From Pseudomonas koreensis (GTDB lineage Bacteria; Pseudomonadota; Gammaproteobacteria; Pseudomonadales; Pseudomonadaceae), in NCBI RefSeq assembly GCF_025447595.1, contig NZ_JAOEJU010000025.1, forward strand, positions 22,808 through 86,807: 64,000 bases of DNA, given 5' to 3'. The notes under the pieces were generated by a model, which worked only from the letters and a program-made list of their open reading frames with translations, had not been told where the DNA came from and did not search any database. Positions 8,768-16,190 of this stretch are shown in pieces (within the stretch, counting starts at the first letter, position 1; every line of letters begins with the position of its first letter). The position numbers and the translations under genes were made by a program.

Positions 8768-9493
8768 TCAGGCAGGAATGCTGACCAGACTCAGCAACTG
8801 CCCGTCCTGCACCCCGAATTGCGCATCGAGTTCGGTTCCGTTGCGCCATTCGCTGGAAAGGTCCGTCAGCAACCGCAAACGCACATGACCGTGCTCATTC
8901 CATTCCAGCACCTCGGCATGCTCGAAGTAGAAGCGCTGCTGCACGATCGGGTACAGCGCCTTGAACAGACTCTCTTTCACCGAAAAGGTCAGGGTCACCC
9001 ACAACGCGATTCGATCCCGGGAGCCGGCGGCCATGCGCTGCATTTCCGGCGGGGTCAGGATCTCTCCGGCCAGTCGCTCGGCGCGTTCGGCGTTGAGCAG
9101 GTTTTCCAGGTCCATGCCCAGCCCGCGCCAGTGCTGCTTGTTGGCGACAATCGCCGCCGCACGGCCGGTGCTGTGGGTGATCGAGCCACAGATGTGTGAC
9201 GGCCAAATGGGGGCGCGATCCTCGCCGATCGCCGGAACAGTGCTCGAGCCTTCCAATTGCTGCAACGCCGCCCGGGCGCAAATCCGCCCGGCAAGGAATT
9301 CCGCCTGCCGCTTGGCCACCGAACGCTGAATGCTCGGCGGCGGCTCGATGGCGCTGCGGCGGAAGTCATCACCGAGCAATTGCGAAGGATCGAAATGGGT
9401 GCTCAGCAGCACGGTGTCGGGCAACACCGTCGGCAAGGGCCAATGGGCATCGAGCGGGGTGCAGCAGGTGGGGAGGAAAGGGCTGGCAGTCAT
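8768..9493 (-). CDS. pcpS: 4'-phosphopantetheinyl transferase (PcpS type)
   Basis: Transfers 4'-phosphopantetheine from CoA to a conserved Ser of carrier proteins. P. aeruginosa PcpS serves both fatty-acid ACP and siderophore carrier domains, and this protein looks like its orthologue. About 241 residues. Landmarks: KRQAEFLAGRICARAAL, SITHSTGRAAAIVA, the metal-binding GMDLENLL (Asp and Glu) and the signature FSVKESLFKALYP with the catalytic Glu/Lys pair. The start at 9493 (MTASPF) was preferred; an upstream frame to 9535 adds 14 residues. No strong ribosome site is seen at either. Flanked by REP doublets on both sides, so probably monocistronic. Confidence 0.92.
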   Translation of the reverse strand: MTASPFLPTCCTPLDAHWPLPTVLPDTVLLSTHFDPSQLLGDDFRRSAIEPPPSIQRSVAKRQAEFLAGRICARAALQQLEGSSTVPAIGEDRAPIWPSHICGSITHSTGRAAAIVANKQHWRGLGMDLENLLNAERAERLAGEILTPPEMQRMAAGSRDRIALWVTLTFSVKESLFKALYPIVQQRFYFEHAEVLEWNEHGHVRLRLLTDLSSEWRNGTELDAQFGVQDGQLLSLVSIPA

Positions 9494-9550
9494 GTCGGCA
9501 TTTTGCCGGTAAGCGTCAGGGCTGGGTAGTGGCAAGGTTTAAATCGGCGG

Positions 9551-9630
9551 CGCGATCATCGCCAGCAGGCTGGCTCCCACAAACGCTCACCATGCAAATG
9601 TGGGAGCCAGCCTGCTGGCGATGGTCGCGC
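9551..9630. repeat. REP doublet, AGCCAGCCTGCTGGCGAT variant
   Basis: Two inverted arms, GATCATCGCCAGCAGGCTGG at 9554-9573 and its reverse complement variant at 9600-9624, separated by about 25 bases. Both arms carry the same variant. Confidence 0.85.
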
Positions 9631-9644
9631 CGCGATGTCTCTGC

Positions 9645-10436
9645 CTAACCAAAGATTTTCTTGAAGAACGCCTGCATGTCCGCCCAGGATTTTTCATCGG
9701 CGGCCTTGTTGTAGCCGATATCCGGGCCACCGTGGTCGCCGTGGCTCAGGCGATCCGCATCAGGATTGCTGAAGCCATGCTTGGCACCGTCGAGGCTGAC
9801 GAATTGATAGTCGGCGCCGGCCTTGTCCATTTCTGACTTGAATGCCGTGACGTTGTCCGGGGTGACCATGCTGTCCAGCGCGCCATGTTCGACGAGGACT
9901 TTCGCCTTCACGCTACCCGGCGTAGCCGGAGTCTTGGTGGCCAGCGCACCGTGGAAGCTCACCACGCCGGCCAGCGGCACACCCTGACGCGCCGCATTCA
10001 GCACCACGCCACCGCCGAAGCAGTAACCGATGGCGGCGATTTTATCCTTGTCGGTCTGTGGCTGTTTCTTCAACAGATCCAGCCCGGCCTGAAAGCGCTT
10101 GCTGGCCGCATCGGCGTTCTGCGTGGCCGCCTGCATGAACGCCATCGCGTCTTTCGGGTGCTCGGTGTTCTTGCCTTCACCGTACATGTCGATGGCCAGC
10201 GCGCTGTAACCGAGCCCGGCGAGATCCCGGGCGCGGCGCTTGGCGTAGTCGTTCAGGCCCCACCATTCATGCACCACCACCACGCCGGGGCGCGGGCCCT
10301 TGATCGCGTCGTCGTAGGCGAAATAGCCGATCAGCTTCGTGCCGTCGGCACTCTGATAGGGGATTTCCTCGGTCTTGATCGCAGCCTGGCTGAGGCCGCT
10401 GAAGACAAGGAGGGCGAGGGTTAAAAGCAGGCGCAT
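9645..10436 (-). CDS. Exported dienelactone hydrolase family protein
   Basis: Alpha/beta hydrolase of the dienelactone hydrolase family, 263 residues. It has a clear signal peptide (MRLLLTLALLVFSGLSQA), so it acts in the periplasm, unlike the classical cytoplasmic enzyme. Visible: VVVVHEWWGLN (oxyanion region), GYCFGGG (Cys nucleophile elbow, about 140-146), the Asp segment EHGALDSMVTPD and the His segment DGAKHGFSNPDAD. The ATG at 10436 has CAGGAG upstream; a longer frame to 10454 does not. Substrate unknown; PAO1 has a similar gene near pcpS (PA1166, from memory). It is divergent from oprH. Confidence 0.88.
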   Translation of the reverse strand: MRLLLTLALLVFSGLSQAAIKTEEIPYQSADGTKLIGYFAYDDAIKGPRPGVVVVHEWWGLNDYAKRRARDLAGLGYSALAIDMYGEGKNTEHPKDAMAFMQAATQNADAASKRFQAGLDLLKKQPQTDKDKIAAIGYCFGGGVVLNAARQGVPLAGVVSFHGALATKTPATPGSVKAKVLVEHGALDSMVTPDNVTAFKSEMDKAGADYQFVSLDGAKHGFSNPDADRLSHGDHGGPDIGYNKAADEKSWADMQAFFKKIFG

Positions 10437-10483
10437 GATCGGGTCTCCTGACAATAAAGGGTCAAAACAGCCTAGTTCATTTC

Positions 10484-10533
10484 ATTCAGGTCAGGTTCAG
10501 AGAGCGTTCAGGGGCGGTACAGGGGAGGGTCAG
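10484..10533 (+). promoter_or_regulatory. Tandem PhoP-type boxes upstream of oprH
   Basis: Five hexamers at exact 11-bp steps: ATTCAG (10484), GTTCAG (10495), GTTCAG (10506), GTACAG (10517) and GGTCAG (10528). The middle pair, GTTCAG-AGAGC-GTTCAG, is the Pseudomonas PhoP consensus (two half-sites with a 5-bp spacer). The array ends about 43 bases before the oprH start. It fits autoregulation of oprH-phoP-phoQ by PhoP in low magnesium. Confidence 0.8.
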
Positions 10534-10576
10534 TAACCTTGCGCCATACCCGAAGAGCACAACTGAGGAACACTCA

Positions 10577-11182
10577 ATGACTCGTTTGAACAAACTGCTG
10601 CTGGCTTTCACCGTCATGAGCGCAAGCATCGCCGCCCATGCCGACACCACCACCAACTTCGCCGGCCTGACCTTTGGCCAGACCAGCGACAAGATCAAGA
10701 AATCCAACGCCCTGAACGACAACCTCGGCCATCCGGACGCCACTGCGGCCATCGACGGCAACAACACCTACGGCCTGCGTCTGGGTCAGCAAAACAGTCA
10801 GGGTCGCTACTACGCCACCTACGACAACGTGTCCGGCTCGCACAATGGCATTAAACTGCGCCAGGAAAACCTGCTGGGCAGCTACGATCTGTTCTACCCG
10901 GTGGGTAGCAGCACCAAGCTGTTCGGCGGTGCCACGGCCGGTCTGACCAAGTTGACCCAGGACTCGCCGAGCTACAGCCGTGACAGCGACATCGGTTACG
11001 CCGTCGGCGGCCAGTTCGGTGTGCTGCAGCAAGTCTCGCAGAACACCTCGGTCGAACTCGGTTACCGTTACCTGCGCAGCAACGCCAGCACTGAGATGAA
11101 AGAGAGCGGCGGCAGCAAGCAAGGCTCGCTGGACTTGACCAGCAGCGCCCAGACTTACCTGTCGGCCAACTACGCTTTCTAA
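10577..11182 (+). CDS. oprH: OprH, PhoPQ-regulated outer-membrane protein
   Basis: Small 8-stranded beta-barrel of the outer membrane that interacts with LPS and stabilises it when divalent cations are scarce. 201 residues with a signal peptide (MTRLNKLLLAFTVMSASIAA-HA). I recognise OprH from the run of shared blocks: NFAGLTFGQTSDKIKKS, GRYYATYDNVSG, KLRQENLLGSYDLF, TKLFGGATAGL, RDSDIGYA, GYRYLRSNASTEM and the terminal aromatic of NYAF. It is followed by phoP and phoQ as in P. aeruginosa, but a REP doublet sits between oprH and phoP here. PhoP-type boxes precede it. Confidence 0.95.
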   Translation: MTRLNKLLLAFTVMSASIAAHADTTTNFAGLTFGQTSDKIKKSNALNDNLGHPDATAAIDGNNTYGLRLGQQNSQGRYYATYDNVSGSHNGIKLRQENLLGSYDLFYPVGSSTKLFGGATAGLTKLTQDSPSYSRDSDIGYAVGGQFGVLQQVSQNTSVELGYRYLRSNASTEMKESGGSKQGSLDLTSSAQTYLSANYAF

Positions 11183-11203
11183 AGCGCGGTTTGCCCTGGC
11201 CCC

Positions 11204-11292
11204 TGTGGGAGCTAGCCTGCTAGCGATAGCGTCCTGACAGTCGACATCATGGTCGGTTGTCAATTCGCAATCGCTAGCAGGCTAGCTCCCAT
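11204..11292. repeat. REP doublet, AGCTAGCCTGCTAGCGAT variant, between oprH and phoP
   Basis: Inverted arms at 11204-11228 and 11270-11292 carry the same unusual CTAG-containing variant. Placed inside the oprH-phoP transcript, it could form a long RNA stem that lowers phoPQ expression relative to oprH. Confidence 0.85.
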
Positions 11293-11333
11293 AGGCGGTT
11301 GTCTGGAGATTTCGTTTTACCCGGGAGAAGGTT

Positions 11334-12011
11334 ATGAAACTGTTGGTCGTCGAAGATGAAGCGCTGTTGCGCCATCACCTGCAAACCCGCCTGACGGAAA
11401 GCGGTCACGTGGTCGAGTCCGTGGCCAACGCCGAAGAGGCGTTGTACCAGACCGGGCAATTCAACTTTGACCTGGCGGTGATCGACCTCGGCCTGCCGGG
11501 CATGGGCGGGCTCGACCTGATCCGCCAGTTGCGCTCGGGCGGCAAGACCTTTCCGATCCTGATCCTCACCGCACGCGGCAACTGGCAGGACAAGGTCGAA
11601 GGCCTGGCCGCCGGCGCCGACGATTACGTGGTCAAGCCGTTCCAGTTCGAAGAACTCGAAGCGCGGCTCAATGCGCTGCTGCGCCGTTCCAGCGGTTTCA
11701 CCCAGTCGACCATCGTCGCCGGGCCGCTGTTGCTCGATCTCAATCGCAAACAGGCGACACTCGATGAACAACCGCTGGCGTTGACCGCTTACGAATACCG
11801 GATCCTCGAATACCTCATGCGCCATCACCAGCAAGTGGTGCCCAAGGATCGGTTGATGGAGCAGTTGTACCCGGATGACGACGAGCGCGATCCGAACGTG
11901 ATCGAAGTGCTGGTCGGCCGACTGCGCCGCAAGCTCGAAGGCCCGGCCGGGTTCAAGCCGATCGACACCGTGCGCGGTCTCGGCTACCTGTTCAACGAGC
12001 GCTGCACTTGA
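11334..12011 (+). CDS. phoP: PhoP response regulator
   Basis: OmpR-family regulator of the magnesium/cationic-peptide response, 225 residues. Receiver domain LLVVEDEALL at the N-terminus, phospho-Asp at about 51 in LAVIDLGLPGMGGL, ILTARGNWQDK and VKPFQFEEL; winged helix with LTAYEYRILEYL, DPNVIEVLVGRLRRKL and DTVRGLGYLF. The ATG has GAGAAGG upstream. It overlaps phoQ by four bases. Position after oprH and the boxes at 10484-10533 support the assignment. Confidence 0.95.
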   Translation: MKLLVVEDEALLRHHLQTRLTESGHVVESVANAEEALYQTGQFNFDLAVIDLGLPGMGGLDLIRQLRSGGKTFPILILTARGNWQDKVEGLAAGADDYVVKPFQFEELEARLNALLRRSSGFTQSTIVAGPLLLDLNRKQATLDEQPLALTAYEYRILEYLMRHHQQVVPKDRLMEQLYPDDDERDPNVIEVLVGRLRRKLEGPAGFKPIDTVRGLGYLFNERCT

Positions 12012-13354
12012 TCCGTTCCCTTCGCGTCCGGCTGATGCTCGCCGCCACCACCCTGGCGGTGTTGTTCATGCTCGCGTTGCTCCCGGCAATGCAGGGCGCG
12101 TTCAGCCTGGCGCTGCAGGACTCGATCGAGCAGCGGCTGGCGTCGGACGTCACGACGCTGATTTCTGCTGCGCGTATCGAAAACGGTCGGCTGGTGATGC
12201 CGAATCAGTTGCCGGACGAGCGATTCAATCTCGCCGATTTCCGTCTGCTCGGTTACATCTACGACCGCGAAGGGCATCTGGTCTGGCGCTCGAAAGCGAC
12301 GCAGGAAGAGCAGATCAATTACAAACCGCGTTATGACGGTCTCGGCAATGAGTTCGCGAGGATTCGCGAGGCCAACGGTCAGGAGTTTTTCGTCTACGAC
12401 GTCGAGGTCAAACTGCTCGGCGGCAAGAGCGCGGCTTTCAGTATTGTGGCCCTGCAACCGGTGCGTGAATACGAAATCACCCTCGAAGGTTTGCGCGAGA
12501 ATCTTTATCTCGGCTTTGGTGCGGCGTTGCTGGTCCTGCTCGCTCTGCTGTGGATCGGTCTGACCTGGGGCCTGAAAGCCTTGCGCCGGCTCAGTCAGGA
12601 GCTCGATGAAATCGAAGGCGGAACGCTCGAAAGCCTGAGTGAACAGCACCCACGCGAACTGTTGCGCCTGACCGGTTCGCTCAACCGCCTGCTGCACAGC
12701 GAGCGTCAACAGCGCAGCCGTTACCGCGACTCCCTCGACGATCTGGCCCACAGTCTGAAAACCCCGCTGGCGGTATTGCAAGGTGTCAGCGAAGACATGG
12801 CCCAGCGCCCCGAAGACCGCGATCAGGCGTGGGTGCTGCAAACCCAGATCGAACGCATGAGCCAGCAGATCGGCTACCAGTTGCAACGCGCCAGCCTGCG
12901 CAAAAGCGGTCTGGTGCGCCATCAGGTGCGCCTGCGTCCGGTGCTGCAAAGCCTGTGCGACACGCTGGACAAGGTCTACCGCGACAAACACGTGCGCGTC
13001 GCCTTCGATCTGCCGGAGCACTGCTACGTGCCGATCGAGCAGGGTGCCTTGCTGGAAATGATGGGCAACCTGCTGGAAAACGCCTACCGCCTGTGCCTGG
13101 GCGAAGTGCGTATCAGCGTGCGCGAAAGCCACTCAGGAAGCGAGCTGTGCATCGAAGACGACGGCCCCGGTGTGCCCCCGGATCAGCGCGCACGGATTCT
13201 CGAACGCGGCGAACGCCTGGACCGCCAGCACCCGGGGCAGGGCATCGGGCTGGCGGTGGTCAAGGACATCATCGAGAGCTACAGCGCGAAACTGACATTG
13301 GGCGATTCGCCGATGGGCGGGGCGGCGTTCAGGATTCATTTTCCGGCGGTGTGA
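12008..13354 (+). CDS. phoQ: PhoQ sensor histidine kinase
   Basis: Inner-membrane kinase that senses low Mg2+ and cationic peptides and phosphorylates PhoP. 448 residues from a rare TTG start (TTGA overlap with the phoP stop). TM1 about 8-30, PAS-like periplasmic domain with an acidic/neutral surface, TM2 about 165-187, HAMP-like linker, phospho-His near 248 in LAHSLKTPLAVLQG, and HATPase motifs NLLENAYRL, EDDGPGVP and GQGIGLAVVKDI. The dimerisation motif reads HSLKTP, as in other PhoQ proteins, rather than HELRTP. Confidence 0.94.
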   Translation: MIRSLRVRLMLAATTLAVLFMLALLPAMQGAFSLALQDSIEQRLASDVTTLISAARIENGRLVMPNQLPDERFNLADFRLLGYIYDREGHLVWRSKATQEEQINYKPRYDGLGNEFARIREANGQEFFVYDVEVKLLGGKSAAFSIVALQPVREYEITLEGLRENLYLGFGAALLVLLALLWIGLTWGLKALRRLSQELDEIEGGTLESLSEQHPRELLRLTGSLNRLLHSERQQRSRYRDSLDDLAHSLKTPLAVLQGVSEDMAQRPEDRDQAWVLQTQIERMSQQIGYQLQRASLRKSGLVRHQVRLRPVLQSLCDTLDKVYRDKHVRVAFDLPEHCYVPIEQGALLEMMGNLLENAYRLCLGEVRISVRESHSGSELCIEDDGPGVPPDQRARILERGERLDRQHPGQGIGLAVVKDIIESYSAKLTLGDSPMGGAAFRIHFPAV

Positions 13355-13358
13355 CGGC

Positions 13359-14357
13359 CTACTGCTCCTGCGCCCGATAAGCCCCCGGCGTCAGCCCCGT
13401 CCACTTCTTGAACGCCCGATGAAACGCCGACGGCTCGGAAAATCCGAGCTGTTCGGCGATCTGTTGCAATGACAGATCCGCTCGCCCCAGGTGATAAATC
13501 GCGATGTCCCGCCGCAACTGATCCTTCAGTTCCTGAAAACTGGTGCCTTCCTCGCGCAGATGCCGGCGCAGGGTTTGCGGGCTGATATGCAGGTGCGCGG
13601 CCACGGCTTCGAGGTCCGGCCAGCGTGCGCTGTCGTGGCTAAGCAAGCGCCGCAGCCGGCTGCTCAGGCTGTTGCCGTCGTCCGGGCGTGACAGCAGGTC
13701 GGCGGGGGAGCGTTCGAGGAAATGCTTGAGGGTGCGTTCATCCTGTAACAGCGGCATGTGCAGATAACGACTGTGAAACACCAGGCTGCTGTGCGTTGCC
13801 GAAAATTCCAGCGGGCAGGAAAACAGCAGATCGTATTCCGCTCCGTGCGCTGGTTTCGGGTAGCTGAAGCTCGCCTGTTCCAGGCGAATCCGCTGGCCGA
13901 TCAGCCAGCTGCCGAGGCGATGCCAGATCACCAGCAGGCTCTCGCTGAGAAAGTGATCCGGATCCCACAATTGCGCATCGTCGAGGCTCAGGCGCACCCA
14001 TTCGTCTTCATGGGTCAGGGTCAGACGCGGGGCTTCGGGGAATAGGCTATAAAACAATAAGCCGCGTTGCAGAGCCTTCTCCAGGCTGCGGCAATGAATG
14101 ATGGCGTGGCACATCATGGCGAAGCTGCCGGGTTTGCTCGGCGCATTGCCGAAGCCCAGGTATTCGTCGTCCAGGGCCAGCCACAGGTTCTGGATCAGTT
14201 GGGTGAATTGCTCCGGGGCGATCCGCGCGCGCGGCTCGTCGAGCAGTTCGGGGCTGATGCCCAGTTGCTGCAGCAGGTCCGAATAGTCGTAACCCGAGCG
14301 CCGCGCGCCACCGAGGGCGGCGCGGGCAAAGTGACTGGCGATGGTGCGTTCGCGCAT
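13359..14357 (-). CDS. AraC-family transcriptional regulator
   Basis: 332-residue regulator with the N-terminal arabinose-binding-like domain found in OruR/ArgR-type Pseudomonas activators and a C-terminal double helix-turn-helix (LEAVAAHLHISPQTLRRHL; LSLQQIAEQLGFSEPSAFHRAF; KKWTGLTPGAYR). The ATG at 14357 has GAGGAAGGA upstream, and a longer frame reaching 14474 runs through the operator-like palindromes, so I reject it. It is divergent from dctA and convergent with phoQ, nearly touching it (4 bases). Its ligand is unknown; control of dctA is possible but unproven. Confidence 0.88.
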   Translation of the reverse strand: MRERTIASHFARAALGGARRSGYDYSDLLQQLGISPELLDEPRARIAPEQFTQLIQNLWLALDDEYLGFGNAPSKPGSFAMMCHAIIHCRSLEKALQRGLLFYSLFPEAPRLTLTHEDEWVRLSLDDAQLWDPDHFLSESLLVIWHRLGSWLIGQRIRLEQASFSYPKPAHGAEYDLLFSCPLEFSATHSSLVFHSRYLHMPLLQDERTLKHFLERSPADLLSRPDDGNSLSSRLRRLLSHDSARWPDLEAVAAHLHISPQTLRRHLREEGTSFQELKDQLRRDIAIYHLGRADLSLQQIAEQLGFSEPSAFHRAFKKWTGLTPGAYRAQEQ

Positions 14358-14415
14358 GAGCGGTAGATCCTTCCTCTGGCGACCGATGGTAGCGGCTGCC
14401 TTTGATCGGTAACAA

Positions 14416-14470
14416 GGCGGATTTCCGCCAAATTGTAGGACGAGGTCGGGCGAGTTGGCGGAAATCCGCC
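14416..14470. promoter_or_regulatory. Paired palindromes in the AraC/dctA divergent region
   Basis: Perfect 16-bp inverted repeat, GGCGGATTTCCGCCAA (14416-14431) and TTGGCGGAAATCCGCC (14455-14470). Each arm is itself a palindrome, GGCGGA-N2-TCCGCC, so the region holds two like operators 39 bp apart (not a whole number of turns, about 3.7). It lies 59-113 bp upstream of the AraC-type gene and about 80 bp upstream of the dctA sigma-54 promoter. Confidence 0.6.
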
Positions 14471-14549
14471 ACACTTGAGTAACCGGTTAGTGACAAAAAA
14501 ATACCCGCATCCCCTGATATCAAAAGGCTTGCAGCGATTTGCACCAAAG

Positions 14550-14564
14550 TGGCACGACGTTTGC
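14550..14564 (+). promoter_or_regulatory. Sigma-54 promoter of dctA
   Basis: TGGCACGACGTTTGC matches the -24/-12 consensus (TGGCAC-N5-TTGC) exactly. It is 147 bases upstream of the dctA start. In pseudomonads dctA is activated through RpoN by DctB/DctD; those genes are not in the window. Confidence 0.85.
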
Positions 14565-14710
14565 GATAAGAGCGACAGAAGCGTGCGCCTAGCCGGTCCG
14601 GAAAAGCGCCGTTCGACACAACAAATCCCTCCAGTGCAGGAGGGTTCGCAATTCAAGTGTCGCGTTCAACAGATGGATGTTGCCGCGCGGGACTCTTGAG
14701 GAACTTTGCA

Positions 14711-16045
14711 ATGACGACTCGTCAGCCACTGTACAAATCCCTGTATTTCCAGGTGATCGTCGCAATTTGTATCGGTATCGCGCTCGGCCACTATTACCCG
14801 CAGTTCGGCGTGGCGGTAAAACCGCTGGGTGACGGGTTCATCAAACTGATCAAAATGATCATCGCCCCGATCATCTTCTGCACCGTCGTCAGCGGCATCG
14901 CTGGCATGCAAAGCATGAAATCGGTTGGCAAGACCGGCGGTTACGCACTCCTGTACTTCGAAATCGTTTCGACCATCGCCCTGCTGGTCGGCCTGATCGT
15001 GGTCAATATCGTGCAACCGGGCAACGGCATGCACGTCGATGTCAGCACGCTGGACGCCTCGAAAGTCGCGACCTATGTGCAACAAGGTGCTGACCAGAGC
15101 GTCGTCGGCTTCCTGCTCAACGTGATCCCGAACACCATCGTCGGCGCGTTCGCCACCGGTGACATCCTGCAAGTGCTGATGTTCTCGGTGATCTTCGGTT
15201 TCGCCCTGCACCGCCTGGGTGCCTACGGCAAGCCGATCCTGGACTTCATCGATCGCTTCGCCCACGTGATGTTCAACATCATCAACATGATCATGAAGCT
15301 CGCGCCAATCGGTGCCTTCGGTGCGATGGCGTTCACCATCGGTGCCTACGGCGTCGGCTCGCTGGTGCAGCTGGGTCAACTGATGATCTGCTTCTACATC
15401 ACCTGCCTGGCGTTCATCCTGATCGTGCTCGGCGGTATCGCTCGCATGCACGGCTTCAGCGTGCTGAAGATGATCCGCTACATCCGTGAAGAACTGCTGA
15501 TCGTGCTGGGTACTTCCTCGTCGGAATCGGTACTGCCACGCATGCTGATCAAGATGGAACGTCTGGGCGCGAAGAAATCGGTAGTGGGTCTGGTGATCCC
15601 GACCGGCTACTCGTTCAACCTCGACGGCACCGCGATCTACCTGACCATGGCGGCCGTGTTCATCGCTCAGGCGACCGACACCCACATGGACATCACTCAC
15701 CAGATCACCCTGCTGGTGGTGTTGCTGCTGTCCTCCAAAGGTGCAGCCGGTGTGACCGGTTCGGGCTTCATCGTACTGGCCGCCACCCTGTCGGCCGTAG
15801 GTCACCTGCCGGTGGCCGGTCTGGCGCTGATCCTGGGTATCGACCGCTTCATGTCCGAAGCCCGCGCCCTGACCAACCTGGTCGGCAACGCCGTTGCAAC
15901 CATCGTTGTGGCCAAGTGGGTCAAGGAACTGGACACCGACGTACTGGACGCCGAGCTGGCGTCGGGCGGTCGCGGTATCATCGATACCCGTCCTGAAGAT
16001 GACCTGGGCGTGGCCGAAGGCCCGACCCCGAGCAATGTGAAGTAA
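14711..16045 (+). CDS. dctA: DctA, C4-dicarboxylate:cation symporter
   Basis: Inner-membrane transporter of succinate, fumarate and malate, DAACS family, 444 residues. N-terminus MTTRQPLYKSLYFQVIVAI, eight transmembrane segments plus re-entrant loops; landmarks LIKMIIAPIIFCTVVSGIAG, the serine-rich GTSSSESVLPRML hairpin, GYSFNLDGTAIYLTMA and SSKGAAGVTGSGFIVLAAT, with LGIDRFMSEARALTNLVGN near the end. The ATG at 14711 has GAGGAA upstream; the frame continues to 14657 but without a site. Sigma-54 promoter at 14550, terminator at 16062. Confidence 0.97.
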   Translation: MTTRQPLYKSLYFQVIVAICIGIALGHYYPQFGVAVKPLGDGFIKLIKMIIAPIIFCTVVSGIAGMQSMKSVGKTGGYALLYFEIVSTIALLVGLIVVNIVQPGNGMHVDVSTLDASKVATYVQQGADQSVVGFLLNVIPNTIVGAFATGDILQVLMFSVIFGFALHRLGAYGKPILDFIDRFAHVMFNIINMIMKLAPIGAFGAMAFTIGAYGVGSLVQLGQLMICFYITCLAFILIVLGGIARMHGFSVLKMIRYIREELLIVLGTSSSESVLPRMLIKMERLGAKKSVVGLVIPTGYSFNLDGTAIYLTMAAVFIAQATDTHMDITHQITLLVVLLLSSKGAAGVTGSGFIVLAATLSAVGHLPVAGLALILGIDRFMSEARALTNLVGNAVATIVVAKWVKELDTDVLDAELASGGRGIIDTRPEDDLGVAEGPTPSNVK

Positions 16046-16061
16046 GCATCGCTTGCATGGG

Positions 16062-16086
16062 AAAACCCGCTTCGGCGGGTTTTTTC
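16062..16086 (+). terminator. Terminator of dctA
   Basis: AAAACCCGC / GCGGGTTTT stem with a TTCG tetraloop and a T-run. Confidence 0.9.
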
Positions 16087-16190
16087 TTGCCTGCTGTTTG
16101 AGCGCAACGGTCAGCGCAACTGATGGATCCGGTAATTGCCCCATCGCTGATGGCTGCCTAGGCTGCATGCATCGTTGATGGAGATCGCCC

